Positions 1 through 7,325 are shown, counted from the stretch's first letter. The stretch: DNA of 22,600 nt from an uncultured Eubacteriales bacterium (GCA_900548595.1 URLB01000012.1:1-22600); one strand, 5' to 3'. The notes: a model not told the origin generated them from the sequence alone. Translations and numbers: made by a program.

Positions 1-51
1 AGCAGAGGACTGAAAATCCTCGTGTCACTGGTTCGATTCCGGTTCTGGGCA
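1..51 (+). tRNA. tRNA-Phe (GAA), 3' part only
   Basis: The window opens inside this gene. The anticodon stem GAGGA/TCCTC (5-9 and 17-21) encloses a seven-base loop with anticodon GAA at 12-14. The variable loop, the T arm with TTCGATT, the 3' acceptor strand TCTGGGC and discriminator A follow, ending at 51. No CCA is encoded after it, so CCA would be added by tRNA nucleotidyltransferase. A short T-run follows directly. The D arm and 5' acceptor strand lie outside the window. Confidence 0.93.
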
Positions 52-85
52 CTTTTTTATTTATGAAACCAAGTTGACTTATTTA

Positions 86-133
86 AAACATAAAACAGCG
101 ACAGAATATATATTCTGTCGCTGTTTTATGTTT
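86..133. terminator. Perfect 48-base palindrome, probable terminator
   Basis: The two 24-base halves are exactly complementary around a centre at 109/110, giving a very long hairpin on either strand. It lies between the tRNA-Phe and the 3' end of the minus-strand XRE gene. It most likely terminates that gene and insulates it from tRNA transcription. The flanks carry only short T-runs, so efficiency would depend mainly on the stem. Confidence 0.75.
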
Positions 134-150
134 ATCATACTTTTAATATC

Positions 151-375
151 CTAATGATTTTCAGGTCGGTTGTAAACAATTAAATCGCTGACTTCAATGT
201 CCAAGTACCAACACAACTTGCATATAAGACCGACATCTAACCTTTGAAATTCATCTCTGCAATATCTGTTGAAATTAGACCGTGGTATGTCGAGATCCCT
301 ACAAATTTGATTTTTACTTATACCTTTTTCACTTAATATATCATTGATTTTAAGACATAGAGAACCATAATCCAT
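151..375 (-). CDS. Small XRE/Cro-CI-type HTH regulator
   Basis: This 74-residue protein is almost entirely one helix-turn-helix domain of the short Cro/CI type found widely in Bacillota as a stand-alone DNA-binding protein. Residues about 6-65 form the fold. The segment SKNQICRDLDIPRSNFNRYC (about 20-39) reads as the two HTH helices and their turn. There is no ligand-binding or dimerisation domain. A modest GGGG-containing ribosome site lies about a dozen bases before the ATG at 375. The gene is divergent from rmuC, and their promoter regions overlap, so it may regulate itself and rmuC. Its target is unknown. Confidence 0.8.
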   Translation of the reverse strand: MDYGSLCLKINDILSEKGISKNQICRDLDIPRSNFNRYCRDEFQRLDVGLICKLCWYLDIEVSDLIVYNRPENH

Positions 376-390
376 AGAAAGAAAGACCCC

Positions 391-419
391 TTTACTTTTC
401 TAAGGCAATTATATATAAT
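391..419 (+). promoter_or_regulatory. Probable sigma-A promoter of rmuC
   Basis: TTTACT (391-396) and a perfect TATAAT (414-419) are separated by 17 bases and point toward rmuC. A possible opposite-strand -10 box (TATAAT read on the minus strand, 409-414) overlaps it. With a weak -35 at 432-437, that box could serve the divergent XRE gene. Confidence 0.55.
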
Positions 420-502
420 GAATGAAGATATAGTAATTCATGATTTAATGACTCACTATATAGTTAGGTGCAATGGTTTTGTTTATGAAGGGAGAATGGA
501 AA

Positions 503-1951
503 ATGGAGGTTTTTTTATTACTTATTATTATTTTATTGCTTTGTATTTATCCATTGGTTATTAAAAATCTTTTTCGGAATAATTTGTACAAAACGGATGA
601 AAATATACAAAATTCCGTACTTGAAAAATTCAAATACGATTTTGAAAACAGTAATACTATTCTAAGAAAAGAAGTATCGGATGATATGCAAAGAACGATA
701 AATTCTCTTGGGAATATGATGATAGAAAATCAAAAATCTCTTTTTGATTTGCAAACAAAAGGTATAAAAAATAACGGCGACACTTCGATAAAACATATTG
801 AAAGTATGAACAATGCTATGACGAATCAGATTCTGACAATAGAAAAAAGACTTGAAACATCTGCGGTTGAAAATGAAAATAAACTTGAGGGAATAAGAAA
901 AAATTTAGAAATTAAGCTTTCCGATATGAGTGATAAAATTGACAATAGATTGAAAATATCATCTGAAGCCAGTGGAAAGCAACTTGAGCAAATAAGAAAA
1001 ACGGTAGAGACAAAACTTAGCGACTTACAAAAGGATAATAATGAAAAATTGGATAAAATGCAGGGGATTGTTGATGAAAAACTTCAAAAAACACTTGAAG
1101 ACAGGATAACAAAATCTTTTGCAATAGTAAATAAGAATTTGGAGGACGTATATAAAGGGATTGGTGAAATGCAAAGTCTTGCTACCGGCGTAGGCGATTT
1201 GAAAAAAGTACTTTCTAATGTTAAGACGCGAGGCATTTTGGGAGAAATACAACTGGGAGCTATTTTGTCAGAAATATTAGCTCCCGAACAATATAAAACT
1301 AATTTTATTACAAAGAAAGGCGGAAAAGAACCTGTAGAATATGCTATTAAGTTGCCTACAGATGACGGAAGTGGAATATATTTGCCTGTGGATTCTAAAT
1401 TTCCGGGGGATTCATATTCCAATCTTGTTAAAGCATATGAAAACGGAAATAAGATTGATATTGATAATGCAGCTAAAGAACTTGTTAGAAGGATAAAAAG
1501 TGAAGCGAAGGATATAAGTGATAAATATATCGATCCACCGAATACGACTGATTTTGCCATAATGTTTTTGCCTTTTGAAGGACTGTATTCTGAAGTGGTA
1601 AACAGAGGTTTGGTAGAAGAATTGCAGAATGTTTACAGAGTTAATATAGCAGGACCAAGCACGATGGCTGCTTTATTGAACAGCTTACAGATGGGATTTA
1701 AAACTTTTGCCATACAAAAAAGAAGCAGTGAGGTTTGGAAAGTTTTAGGGGCTGTAAAAACGGAATTTAACAATTTTGAAAAAATTCTAAAATCTACGCA
1801 GGATAAACTTTTGAAGGCTAATGATGAATTGGACAAACTTGTAGGCGTACGTACAAGAGCTATACAAAGGAAACTTAAAAATGTAGAAAGCTTAGACACC
1901 GAATTTTCCGAAAAAATATTAGATTCAGAACTTGGAGATTATGATAATTAG
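503..1951 (+). CDS. rmuC: RmuC-family DNA recombination protein
   Basis: RmuC proteins are membrane-anchored, coiled-coil, nuclease-like proteins that limit inversions and recombination at repeats in E. coli; their exact biochemistry is not settled. Here an N-terminal hydrophobic helix (residues about 3-21) is followed by a long charged coiled coil (about 25-185). The conserved RmuC domain (about 200-460) comes next, including GILGEIQLGAILSE and PVDSKFPGDSY. I chose ATG 503 because AAGGGAG lies at 488-494, eight bases upstream. The in-frame ATGs at 473 and 485 lack a ribosome site. The product is 482 residues, the usual family length. Two unknown genes follow on the same strand and could be co-transcribed. 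Confidence 0.9.
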   Translation: MEVFLLLIIILLLCIYPLVIKNLFRNNLYKTDENIQNSVLEKFKYDFENSNTILRKEVSDDMQRTINSLGNMMIENQKSLFDLQTKGIKNNGDTSIKHIESMNNAMTNQILTIEKRLETSAVENENKLEGIRKNLEIKLSDMSDKIDNRLKISSEASGKQLEQIRKTVETKLSDLQKDNNEKLDKMQGIVDEKLQKTLEDRITKSFAIVNKNLEDVYKGIGEMQSLATGVGDLKKVLSNVKTRGILGEIQLGAILSEILAPEQYKTNFITKKGGKEPVEYAIKLPTDDGSGIYLPVDSKFPGDSYSNLVKAYENGNKIDIDNAAKELVRRIKSEAKDISDKYIDPPNTTDFAIMFLPFEGLYSEVVNRGLVEELQNVYRVNIAGPSTMAALLNSLQMGFKTFAIQKRSSEVWKVLGAVKTEFNNFEKILKSTQDKLLKANDELDKLVGVRTRAIQRKLKNVESLDTEFSEKILDSELGDYDN

Positions 1952-2039
1952 ATAAAACATAGCCAAATACATAAAATAGAAAAAATTACCGAAATAGCAA
2001 AAACGATATAGATGTGATTCGAATTTGGAGTTGGTTTAA

Positions 2040-2510
2040 GTGGCTGGAAGAATGAGCGGAGTACCATGGCATGTAGGTTACTTAGCCAGAGAAACTTTTG
2101 AGAACAGACTTGAGGCGGGATATATAGATGAGCACCATAAAAATAATAAGACCGATGAATATGATTTTGGGAAACATAATAAATTTGAAAAAAGAAAAAA
2201 TAATAACAAGAAGAGTATAGCATCGGAAAAAAATAAAAAAACAAATAAGAAGTCTTCGACGGAAGGACAAAAATCTAAAAAATGTAAGAATAATAAATAT
2301 GCTAGAGATAAAAGAGGGATTTTTGCGGAGTATGGAGACAAGGTTATACTGTATTGTTTGGAAGACAAAGAAAGAATCGATCTGAATATTGAAAGATCTC
2401 CCGCTGAACTTTCACAAGTAGCCAGACTGTGTTTAGACAAAAAGAAAAACGATATTTTTAAATGTAACGGATTTACCTATAAGATTATTAATATACAACC
2501 GTATAGATAA
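2040..2510 (+). CDS. Uncharacterised protein, Lys/Asn-rich linker and possible GreA/GreB C-terminal-like domain
   Basis: I do not recognise this 156-residue protein as a named family. Residues 1-35 are an ordered-looking head (SGVPWHVGYLARETFENRLE). Residues about 36-95 are a very Lys/Asn/Ser-rich, probably disordered, basic linker. The tail (about 97-156) has the pattern GDKVILYCLEDKERIDLNI, then SPAELSQVA, then FKCNGFTYKIINIQPY. That resembles the C-terminal FKBP-like beta domain of GreA/GreB transcript-cleavage factors (charged strand, SP turn, GxxYKIxxI end). The coiled-coil Gre arm is absent. The start is GTG 2040, with GGAG nine bases upstream; ATG 2052 is an alternative. It lies between rmuC and another unknown gene. 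The Gre similarity is inference by eye. Confidence 0.6.
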   Translation: MAGRMSGVPWHVGYLARETFENRLEAGYIDEHHKNNKTDEYDFGKHNKFEKRKNNNKKSIASEKNKKTNKKSSTEGQKSKKCKNNKYARDKRGIFAEYGDKVILYCLEDKERIDLNIERSPAELSQVARLCLDKKKNDIFKCNGFTYKIINIQPYR

Positions 2511-2538
2511 CCGATTATTTTTGAAAGGAGTAAAAAAC

Positions 2539-3123
2539 GTGGTCAAAAACAGAGTGCTTTTTTGCAATATTGCATATATGAAATATTATAGTGGAATTAC
2601 AGAAACTGATACACCTGTAAATGGCGGACGATATGTAAACGAAGAAAATGACGCAATGGAGAAATATAACTTTCTTGTATGCTCTGACGGTCTTTGCCGA
2701 GGATTTGTCGAAACTTCACACTCCAACGGCTATAAAGCAAAATACAGTAAGCCCAGAAGAATACGGATAGAAAGAATAGACGGAGAATTTAAAAATAAAG
2801 AAGCCGTTGACGGAGTAACAGTGATTTTTTTTGCAAAAGCGCCTAAAGGTGAGCATATAGTTGTAGGTTGGTATGAAAATGCAACCGTATACAGAGAACG
2901 CAGAAGATATCAAGGAAGAGAGTATAACATAACGGCAAAGGCGATAGGCTGCAAATTGATTGATTGGAAGAATAGGAATTATGTTGTACCTAAAGGACCA
3001 ATGCAGAAGAAAAAGTACGGCGTCGGAGCAGGTCAAAGTAATATTTGGTATGCGGATAAAACGCAGCTTGACAAAGAATTTGTGAAAAAAACGTTAGAAT
3101 ACATAAATAATTTATCGGTATAA
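2539..3123 (+). CDS. Conserved uncharacterised protein, possibly PUA/EVE-like
   Basis: This 194-residue protein starts at GTG 2539, with AAGGAG eight bases upstream (2525-2530); an upstream TTG at 2521 lacks a site. Visible motifs are VLFCNIAYMKYYSG at the N terminus, PVNGGRYV, EKYNFL, a central VVGWYENATVYR and a late GVGAGQSNIWYAD. I recall proteins with this motif order, stand-alone or as N-terminal modules of larger proteins, some perhaps with nuclease domains, but I cannot give a firm family name. The alternating strands and aromatic residues fit a small beta-barrel reader such as a PUA/EVE-type fold; that is inference. No catalytic motif, signal peptide or membrane helix is visible. It is the last gene before a bidirectional terminator. 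Confidence 0.7.
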   Translation: MVKNRVLFCNIAYMKYYSGITETDTPVNGGRYVNEENDAMEKYNFLVCSDGLCRGFVETSHSNGYKAKYSKPRRIRIERIDGEFKNKEAVDGVTVIFFAKAPKGEHIVVGWYENATVYRERRRYQGREYNITAKAIGCKLIDWKNRNYVVPKGPMQKKKYGVGAGQSNIWYADKTQLDKEFVKKTLEYINNLSV

Positions 3124-3168
3124 AAAACAATACTTGAGAAAATTATTATATCGGATACGACTTTTAAA

Positions 3169-3212
3169 GAAAAATAACTCTATGCTATTTTCGGCATAGA
3201 GTTATTTTTTAG
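3169..3212. terminator. Bidirectional terminator between convergent genes
   Basis: AAAATAACTCTATGC (3171-3185) pairs with GCATAGAGTTATTTT (3194-3208) across an eight-base loop. The hairpin has A-runs before it and T-runs after it on either strand. It serves the upstream plus-strand gene and the minus-strand SLH hydrolase that ends at 3227. Confidence 0.88.
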
Positions 3213-3226
3213 ATTTTTATGGCGAT

Positions 3227-4681
3227 TTATTTAACTAATTCTTCTGCAAAGAAGTTGACGGAACCGTCGTTTGTTATTCTTATTGTTTCGGGATTTGTAC
3301 CGTAGAAGCTGTAGCTGTGTCCGTCGGCAGGTGTAACCGCAACTTTTGAACCGAGTATTTCCGCTGTTGCCTTTGAAACTTCGGGAGAAACCGCTTCATC
3401 ATCTACGGCATATACTACAAGGCTTTTTCCTTTATAGTTTTCAGCTGCCGCTTCGGCAAGACCGTCGGGTACTGCCTCTAAATCGGCAAACCACTCTTTA
3501 CTGAGCTCCTGTAGCTGTCCGTAAATTGTTGTAAATACCGTAAATCCCTTTTCATTGGCTTCGGCTTTCATTTTTTCCCATGCTTCAGCGCCGCCGAAAA
3601 GACCTTTGAGGTCTGTAATGTCTTCTGCGGGAGCTACAAGCTCAACTGCTGCAAAGTCAAAAGCTTTGTCGGAAAGAAGTTCAAGCGCTATACGTCCGCC
3701 CATGGAATATCCGAAAATACCGACTTTATCCTTATCAACGCTGTAGTTTGAAAGCATATAGTTGATAACGTCAAGCGTATCGGCTTTCATATTTGTCATA
3801 GTGTTAAGCTGGAAACTTTCCTTACTTGCATCGCATCCGGGATAGTCAAGGGTTACGGAAATAATACCTTTATCGGCAAGGCCGTTTGTTATTACGTCAA
3901 ATCCACCCCATTCGTTATGATTTCCACCGTGTCCGTGGCATAAAATAACCATCGGATATTTATTTTCCGCATTGTAATCTACAGGAACGGTTACGTAAGC
4001 TGGAATCTGAGCTTCAGAACGAAGCGTTGACGCTACGGAAACAGTTTTTGTAACCGGCAATGTCTTAATATAATTGTAATCAAGCACAGCCAGCTCCGAA
4101 CGGGTTACCAGTTTTTCGGGATTAAGCTTTCCGTCTGTACTTGTTAAAATTTCTCTGTCCGCTGCCCATATAAGAGCTTCGGAAGCATAATCGGCAGCCT
4201 TATCGGCGTCGGTGAATTTTCCGAGAGCAGAAGAATTGCCTACTGTTACATAAGCGTCGTCAGCCACTGCATAACGATAGAGAAGAGAAACGAGATCCTG
4301 TTTTGTAATAGTTTCATCAGGTGCGAATGTGCCGTCGGAATAACCGGAAACGATTCCGTTTGCAGAAGCCCATTCTACTGCCTTTGCATAGTCAGAGCCT
4401 TCTGTTACATCGGAGAAGGAAACTTCTGATACCGCTTCGGCAAGCCCCGACATACGGTGAAGCACAGCTACCGCCTCAGCTCGTGAAACAGGCATGTCGA
4501 CGCCGAATTTTGTTTCGTCAATTCCCGATATAAACTTGTTTTCAGTCATATAGACGATGGCCTCGCTGTTCTGTGGGTCAACATCGGTGAATGTCGATTC
4601 TGCGGCAAATGCGGTTGTAAAACATGAAGTTACCAAAGCCGCAGAAAGGGCAATTGACAGGAAATGTTTTTTGTAGCTCAT
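3227..4681 (-). CDS. Secreted S-layer-anchored alpha/beta hydrolase (3 SLH domains + esterase)
   Basis: This 484-residue exported protein joins a cell-wall anchor to a serine hydrolase. A signal peptide (1-27, cut after AFA) precedes three SLH repeats at about 30-78, 86-140 and 155-205. SLH domains bind pyruvylated secondary wall polymers. Residues about 215-484 are an alpha/beta hydrolase of the dienelactone-hydrolase/acyl-peptidase-like group. It has the oxyanion segment HGHGG (249-253), nucleophile elbow GYSMGG (Ser326), acid Asp427 or Asp428, and His455 in ADGHS. The likely role is hydrolysis of an ester or peptide at the cell surface; the substrate is unknown. A strong AAGGAGG precedes ATG 4681, and a promoter sits about 50 bases further up. 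It appears monocistronic. Confidence 0.88.
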   Translation of the reverse strand: MSYKKHFLSIALSAALVTSCFTTAFAAESTFTDVDPQNSEAIVYMTENKFISGIDETKFGVDMPVSRAEAVAVLHRMSGLAEAVSEVSFSDVTEGSDYAKAVEWASANGIVSGYSDGTFAPDETITKQDLVSLLYRYAVADDAYVTVGNSSALGKFTDADKAADYASEALIWAADREILTSTDGKLNPEKLVTRSELAVLDYNYIKTLPVTKTVSVASTLRSEAQIPAYVTVPVDYNAENKYPMVILCHGHGGNHNEWGGFDVITNGLADKGIISVTLDYPGCDASKESFQLNTMTNMKADTLDVINYMLSNYSVDKDKVGIFGYSMGGRIALELLSDKAFDFAAVELVAPAEDITDLKGLFGGAEAWEKMKAEANEKGFTVFTTIYGQLQELSKEWFADLEAVPDGLAEAAAENYKGKSLVVYAVDDEAVSPEVSKATAEILGSKVAVTPADGHSYSFYGTNPETIRITNDGSVNFFAEELVK

Positions 4682-4726
4682 TTTGAAACCCTCCTTTAAA
4701 ATAGTAGATAATTTTACCTATAAAAA

Positions 4727-4755
4727 ATTATATCATGCTAATATGTTATTTACAA
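4727..4755 (-). promoter_or_regulatory. Probable promoter of the SLH hydrolase gene
   Basis: On the minus strand TTGTAA (4755-4750) and TATAAT (4732-4727) are 17 bases apart. TGA directly before the -10 makes it an extended -10. The leader to ATG 4681 is about 40 bases. Confidence 0.6.
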
Positions 4756-4802
4756 TAAATTAACAGGACTTTGAAAATTAATATAAATAGTGAAATAAAG
4801 TG

Positions 4803-4831
4803 TTGACAAAACAGTAATGGTATGTTAAACT
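4803..4831 (+). promoter_or_regulatory. Promoter of tRNA-Gly
   Basis: A perfect TTGACA (4803-4808), a 17-base spacer and TAAACT (4826-4831) lie about 32 bases before the tRNA, as expected for a strongly expressed tRNA gene. Confidence 0.75.
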
Positions 4832-4863
4832 AACTAACGTACTAAATGCAACACACTATATTT

Positions 4864-4935
4864 GCGCGAATGGCTCAGTGGTAGAGCATCGCCTTGCCAA
4901 GGCGAGGGCCGCGAGTTCGAATCTCGTTTCGCGCT
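4864..4935 (+). tRNA. tRNA-Gly (GCC)
   Basis: The full cloverleaf can be drawn. The acceptor is GCGCGAA/TTCGCGC, the D stem GCTC/GAGC and the anticodon stem TCGCC/GGCGA. The loop TTGCCAA puts anticodon GCC at 4896-4898. The T arm GCGAG/CTCGT carries loop TTCGAAT, and the discriminator is T. CCA is not encoded. Its own promoter and a downstream hairpin make it a single-gene unit. Confidence 0.96.
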
Positions 4936-4944
4936 TTTTTATTT

Positions 4945-4973
4945 GGTTCAAGTCGCACGGCTTGAACCTTTTT
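4945..4973 (+). terminator. Terminator after tRNA-Gly
   Basis: GGTTCAAG (4945-4952) pairs with CTTGAACC (4961-4968), followed by TTTTT. It separates the tRNA from ylxP, which starts 23 bases further on. Confidence 0.85.
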
Positions 4974-4995
4974 AATTATATAGGAGGTGTGCGGA

Positions 4996-5277
4996 ATGAT
5001 AGTAGGAACATGTTTAATTACTCTTAGAATATCATGGGCTTCATCTTTAAAGGAAAAAAGAATGGTTGTTAAAAGTCTTATTGACAGGATGAAAAATAAA
5101 TTTAATATTTCCGTTGCGGAAGTTGAACATCAGGATAATCATAAGAAGGCTGTAATCGGATTTGCATGTGTTACCAATGAAACGTCTCACGCCAACAGTA
5201 TAATAGATAAAGTGCTGGATTTTGTGGAAAACAACACGGAAGCGGAGGTTGAAGAAACCTTTATAGAAATATTATGA
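4996..5277 (+). CDS. ylxP: YlxP/DUF503 family protein
   Basis: This 93-residue protein has the typical DUF503 pattern: MIVGTCLITLRI, then the SLKEKRMVVKSLIDR helix, a basic strand with NISVAEVEHQD, and an acidic C-terminal end. YlxP of B. subtilis lies in the nusA-infB-rbfA region and has been linked to 30S ribosome maturation; its biochemistry is little known. Here it stands alone between a tRNA-Gly and trigger factor instead of in the infB operon. AGGAGG (4982-4987) is eight bases before ATG 4996, which I prefer over the GTG at 4987 that overlaps the ribosome site. Confidence 0.88.
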   Translation: MIVGTCLITLRISWASSLKEKRMVVKSLIDRMKNKFNISVAEVEHQDNHKKAVIGFACVTNETSHANSIIDKVLDFVENNTEAEVEETFIEIL

Positions 5278-5314
5278 AAATACATTTTTCTTTGAATTTT
5301 TTATTAAAAAGAAT

Positions 5315-5342
5315 TTGAATATATTTCGGATTATGTTATAAT
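5315..5342 (+). promoter_or_regulatory. Promoter of the tig-clpP-clpX block
   Basis: TTGAAT (5315-5320) and a perfect TATAAT (5337-5342) are 16 bases apart. The leader to the trigger factor ATG is about 55 bases. I see no full CIRCE or CtsR operator here. Confidence 0.7.
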
Positions 5343-5404
5343 AAAGTGATTATGCAGTCAAAGTCGGATTGCAAACGATATATTTTAAGGAGGAAATTTT
5401 ACAA

Positions 5405-6700
5405 ATGAATTCGCAGATTATTAGTAAAGAGGGAACTTCCGTAAAACTCTCTTTTGATGTAACACCTGAAAAGTTTGAAGAGGGTATGAAGTATTCATAC
5501 AATAAGAATAAAAGCAAAATATCTGTTCCCGGTTTCAGAAAGGGCAAAGTACCCAGAAAAGTAGTTGAAGCACAGTACGGCGTTGAATTTTTATATGAAG
5601 ACGCAGTTAACTGGGTTCTTAATGAAGAATATCCTAACGTAATTGAAGAACTTCAGCTTGACGTTGTTTCTATGCCTGAAATTGATGTAAAAGAGGTTGG
5701 TAAGGAAATCGGCGCTAAGTTTGAGGCTACTGTTACAGTTAAACCCGAAGTTAAACTCGGACAGTACAAAGGTCTTGAAGTTGAGGATTTCTCATCAGAA
5801 GTTACTGAGGAAGAAATCAAGGCTCATTTTGAGAAGATTCAGAATGACAATGCAAGACTTGTTCCTGTTGAAGACAGAGCTGCTCAGATGGGCGATACAG
5901 TAAACATTTCTTACTGCGGAACAGTTGACGGCGTTGAATTTGACGGCGGAAAGAGCGACGGATATGACCTTAAATTAGGTTCAAAGACATTTATCGATAC
6001 TTTCGAAGAGCAGATATGCGGTCATTCAATCGGAGAAAAGTTCGATGTAAACGTTACATTCCCGGCAGAATATCATGCTGAGGAGCTTAAGGGAAAAGCA
6101 GCCGTATTCGCCGTAGAACTTAAGGGAATAACAATGAGCGAGCTTCCCGAGCTTAACGATGATTTTGCACAGGATGTTTCCGAATTTGATACATTCGATG
6201 AATATAAAGCAAAAGAAGTGGAAAAACTTACAAAAGAGAAAGAAAAGAAAGCTAAACAGAAAAAAGAAGACGCCCTTATCGAGCAGATTATTGCTAATAC
6301 AGAGATGGATGTTCCCGATGTTATGTATGAAAACAGAGTAAACGATCTTATGTCAGAGTATGAGCAGAATATGAAGATGCAGGGTATTACTCTTGATATG
6401 TACTGCCAGTTCTCAGGTCAGACAATGGAAGACCTTAAAAAACAGCTTAAGCCCATGGCTAAGAACAGCGTAGATGCGAAGCTTGTAATTGACCAGATTG
6501 TTAAGGAAGAAAATATTGTTCCTACAGCAGAGGATATACAGGCGGAAATTAAGAAATATGCCGATCAGTATGGTCTTGAACCTGAAAAGATTGCTCAGTA
6601 CTATGAAAACGATCCCGGATTTATACAGGAAGTTGCAATCCAGAAGGCGCTTGAGCTTGTTTGCAGTACAGCTGTTGTAAAAGCTGCTGAAGCAGAATAA
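5405..6700 (+). CDS. tig: Trigger factor (ribosome-associated chaperone, PPIase)
   Basis: Trigger factor binds at the ribosomal exit tunnel and shields nascent chains; it also has peptidyl-prolyl isomerase activity. The product is 431 residues, the normal length. The ribosome-binding signature GFRKGKVP is at 43-50. An FKBP-type PPIase domain (about 150-240) contains GDTVNISYCGTVDG, FDGG and FPAEYHAEELKGK. The helical chaperone domain fills the rest, with a charged KEKEKKAKQKKED helix near 280. ATG 5405 has AAGGAGG (5387-5393) upstream. Codon use favours highly expressed forms. clpP follows after 27 bases with no terminator, so the two are probably co-transcribed. Confidence 0.97.
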   Translation: MNSQIISKEGTSVKLSFDVTPEKFEEGMKYSYNKNKSKISVPGFRKGKVPRKVVEAQYGVEFLYEDAVNWVLNEEYPNVIEELQLDVVSMPEIDVKEVGKEIGAKFEATVTVKPEVKLGQYKGLEVEDFSSEVTEEEIKAHFEKIQNDNARLVPVEDRAAQMGDTVNISYCGTVDGVEFDGGKSDGYDLKLGSKTFIDTFEEQICGHSIGEKFDVNVTFPAEYHAEELKGKAAVFAVELKGITMSELPELNDDFAQDVSEFDTFDEYKAKEVEKLTKEKEKKAKQKKEDALIEQIIANTEMDVPDVMYENRVNDLMSEYEQNMKMQGITLDMYCQFSGQTMEDLKKQLKPMAKNSVDAKLVIDQIVKEENIVPTAEDIQAEIKKYADQYGLEPEKIAQYYENDPGFIQEVAIQKALELVCSTAVVKAAEAE

Positions 6701-6727
6701 TATTTATTTCAAAAAGGAGGCTTGGAT

Positions 6728-7315
6728 ATGAGTTTAGTTCCTTATGTTATTGAACAAACTAATCACGGAGAACGTTCCTATGATATATATTCCAGACTTT
6801 TGAAAGACAGAATAATTTTTTTAGGTGAAGAAGTAACTGACGTTACTGCAAGCGTTATCGTTGCCCAGCTTCTTTTCCTTGCTGCGGAAGATCCTGATAA
6901 AGATATTAATCTTTACATAAACAGCCCCGGAGGTTCTGTAACTGCCGGCATGGCTATTTATGACACTATGCAGTATATCAAGCCGGACGTTTCTACAATA
7001 TGTATAGGTATGGCCGCAAGTATGGGGGCATTTCTTCTTTCCGGAGGAGAGAAAGGAAAACGCTTTGCTTTGCCCAATTCTGAGATTATGATTCATCAGC
7101 CGTCAGGCGGAGCGAGGGGTCAGGCTACCGAAATACAGATAGTTGCCGAAAATATACTTAAAACTAAGAAGAAACTTAATGAAATACTTGCTCAGAATAC
7201 AGGTAAACCTTATGAGCAGATTGTACGTGATACTGAGAGAGACAACTATATGTCCGCTCAGGAGGCGCTTGAGTACGGTCTTATTGACGCAGTTATTACC
7301 AAGCCTGCACAGTAA
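6728..7315 (+). CDS. clpP: ATP-dependent Clp protease proteolytic subunit
   Basis: ClpP forms the 14-subunit serine protease chamber that works with ClpX, encoded next door. The product is 195 residues. The triad is Ser98 (MAASMGAF), His123 (EIMIHQPSGG) and Asp172 (TERDNYMS), matching the numbering known for B. subtilis ClpP. NSPGGSVTAGMAIYDT and the C-terminal GLIDAVI are typical. The start is ATG 6728, seven bases after AAGGAGG (6714-6720); a TTG six bases earlier would sit on the ribosome site. There is no sign of the paralogous or inactive ClpP form. Confidence 0.98.
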   Translation: MSLVPYVIEQTNHGERSYDIYSRLLKDRIIFLGEEVTDVTASVIVAQLLFLAAEDPDKDINLYINSPGGSVTAGMAIYDTMQYIKPDVSTICIGMAASMGAFLLSGGEKGKRFALPNSEIMIHQPSGGARGQATEIQIVAENILKTKKKLNEILAQNTGKPYEQIVRDTERDNYMSAQEALEYGLIDAVITKPAQ

Positions 7316-7325
7316 CAAAATTAAG

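Noticed and set aside
1..51. tRNA-Phe as an active attachment site with a repeated 3' end downstream
   Set aside because: I looked for a copy of the tRNA 3' end through about 5000 and found none. No integrase is present, so an island cannot be claimed on this evidence.
446..463. TAATGACTCACTATATAG resembles a T7 RNA polymerase promoter
   Set aside because: It lacks bases of the T7 consensus, and no phage polymerase is present. The likely host promoter is at 391-419. Chance match in AT-rich DNA.
1084..1560. A 158-codon open frame antisense to rmuC
   Set aside because: It lies wholly inside a clear RmuC coding frame and has no ribosome site or recognisable domain. It is hydrophobic in the way frames opposite charged coiled coils often are.
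3227..4681. Lipoprotein signal (VTSC near residue 20) in the SLH hydrolase
   Set aside because: The match to the lipobox is poor. A standard AFA cleavage site follows at 27, and the protein already has an SLH wall anchor.
5356..5370. CtsR-like operator half-site (AGTCAAA) before tig
   Set aside because: The second half-site of the CtsR repeat is absent, so only a common 7-base match remains.
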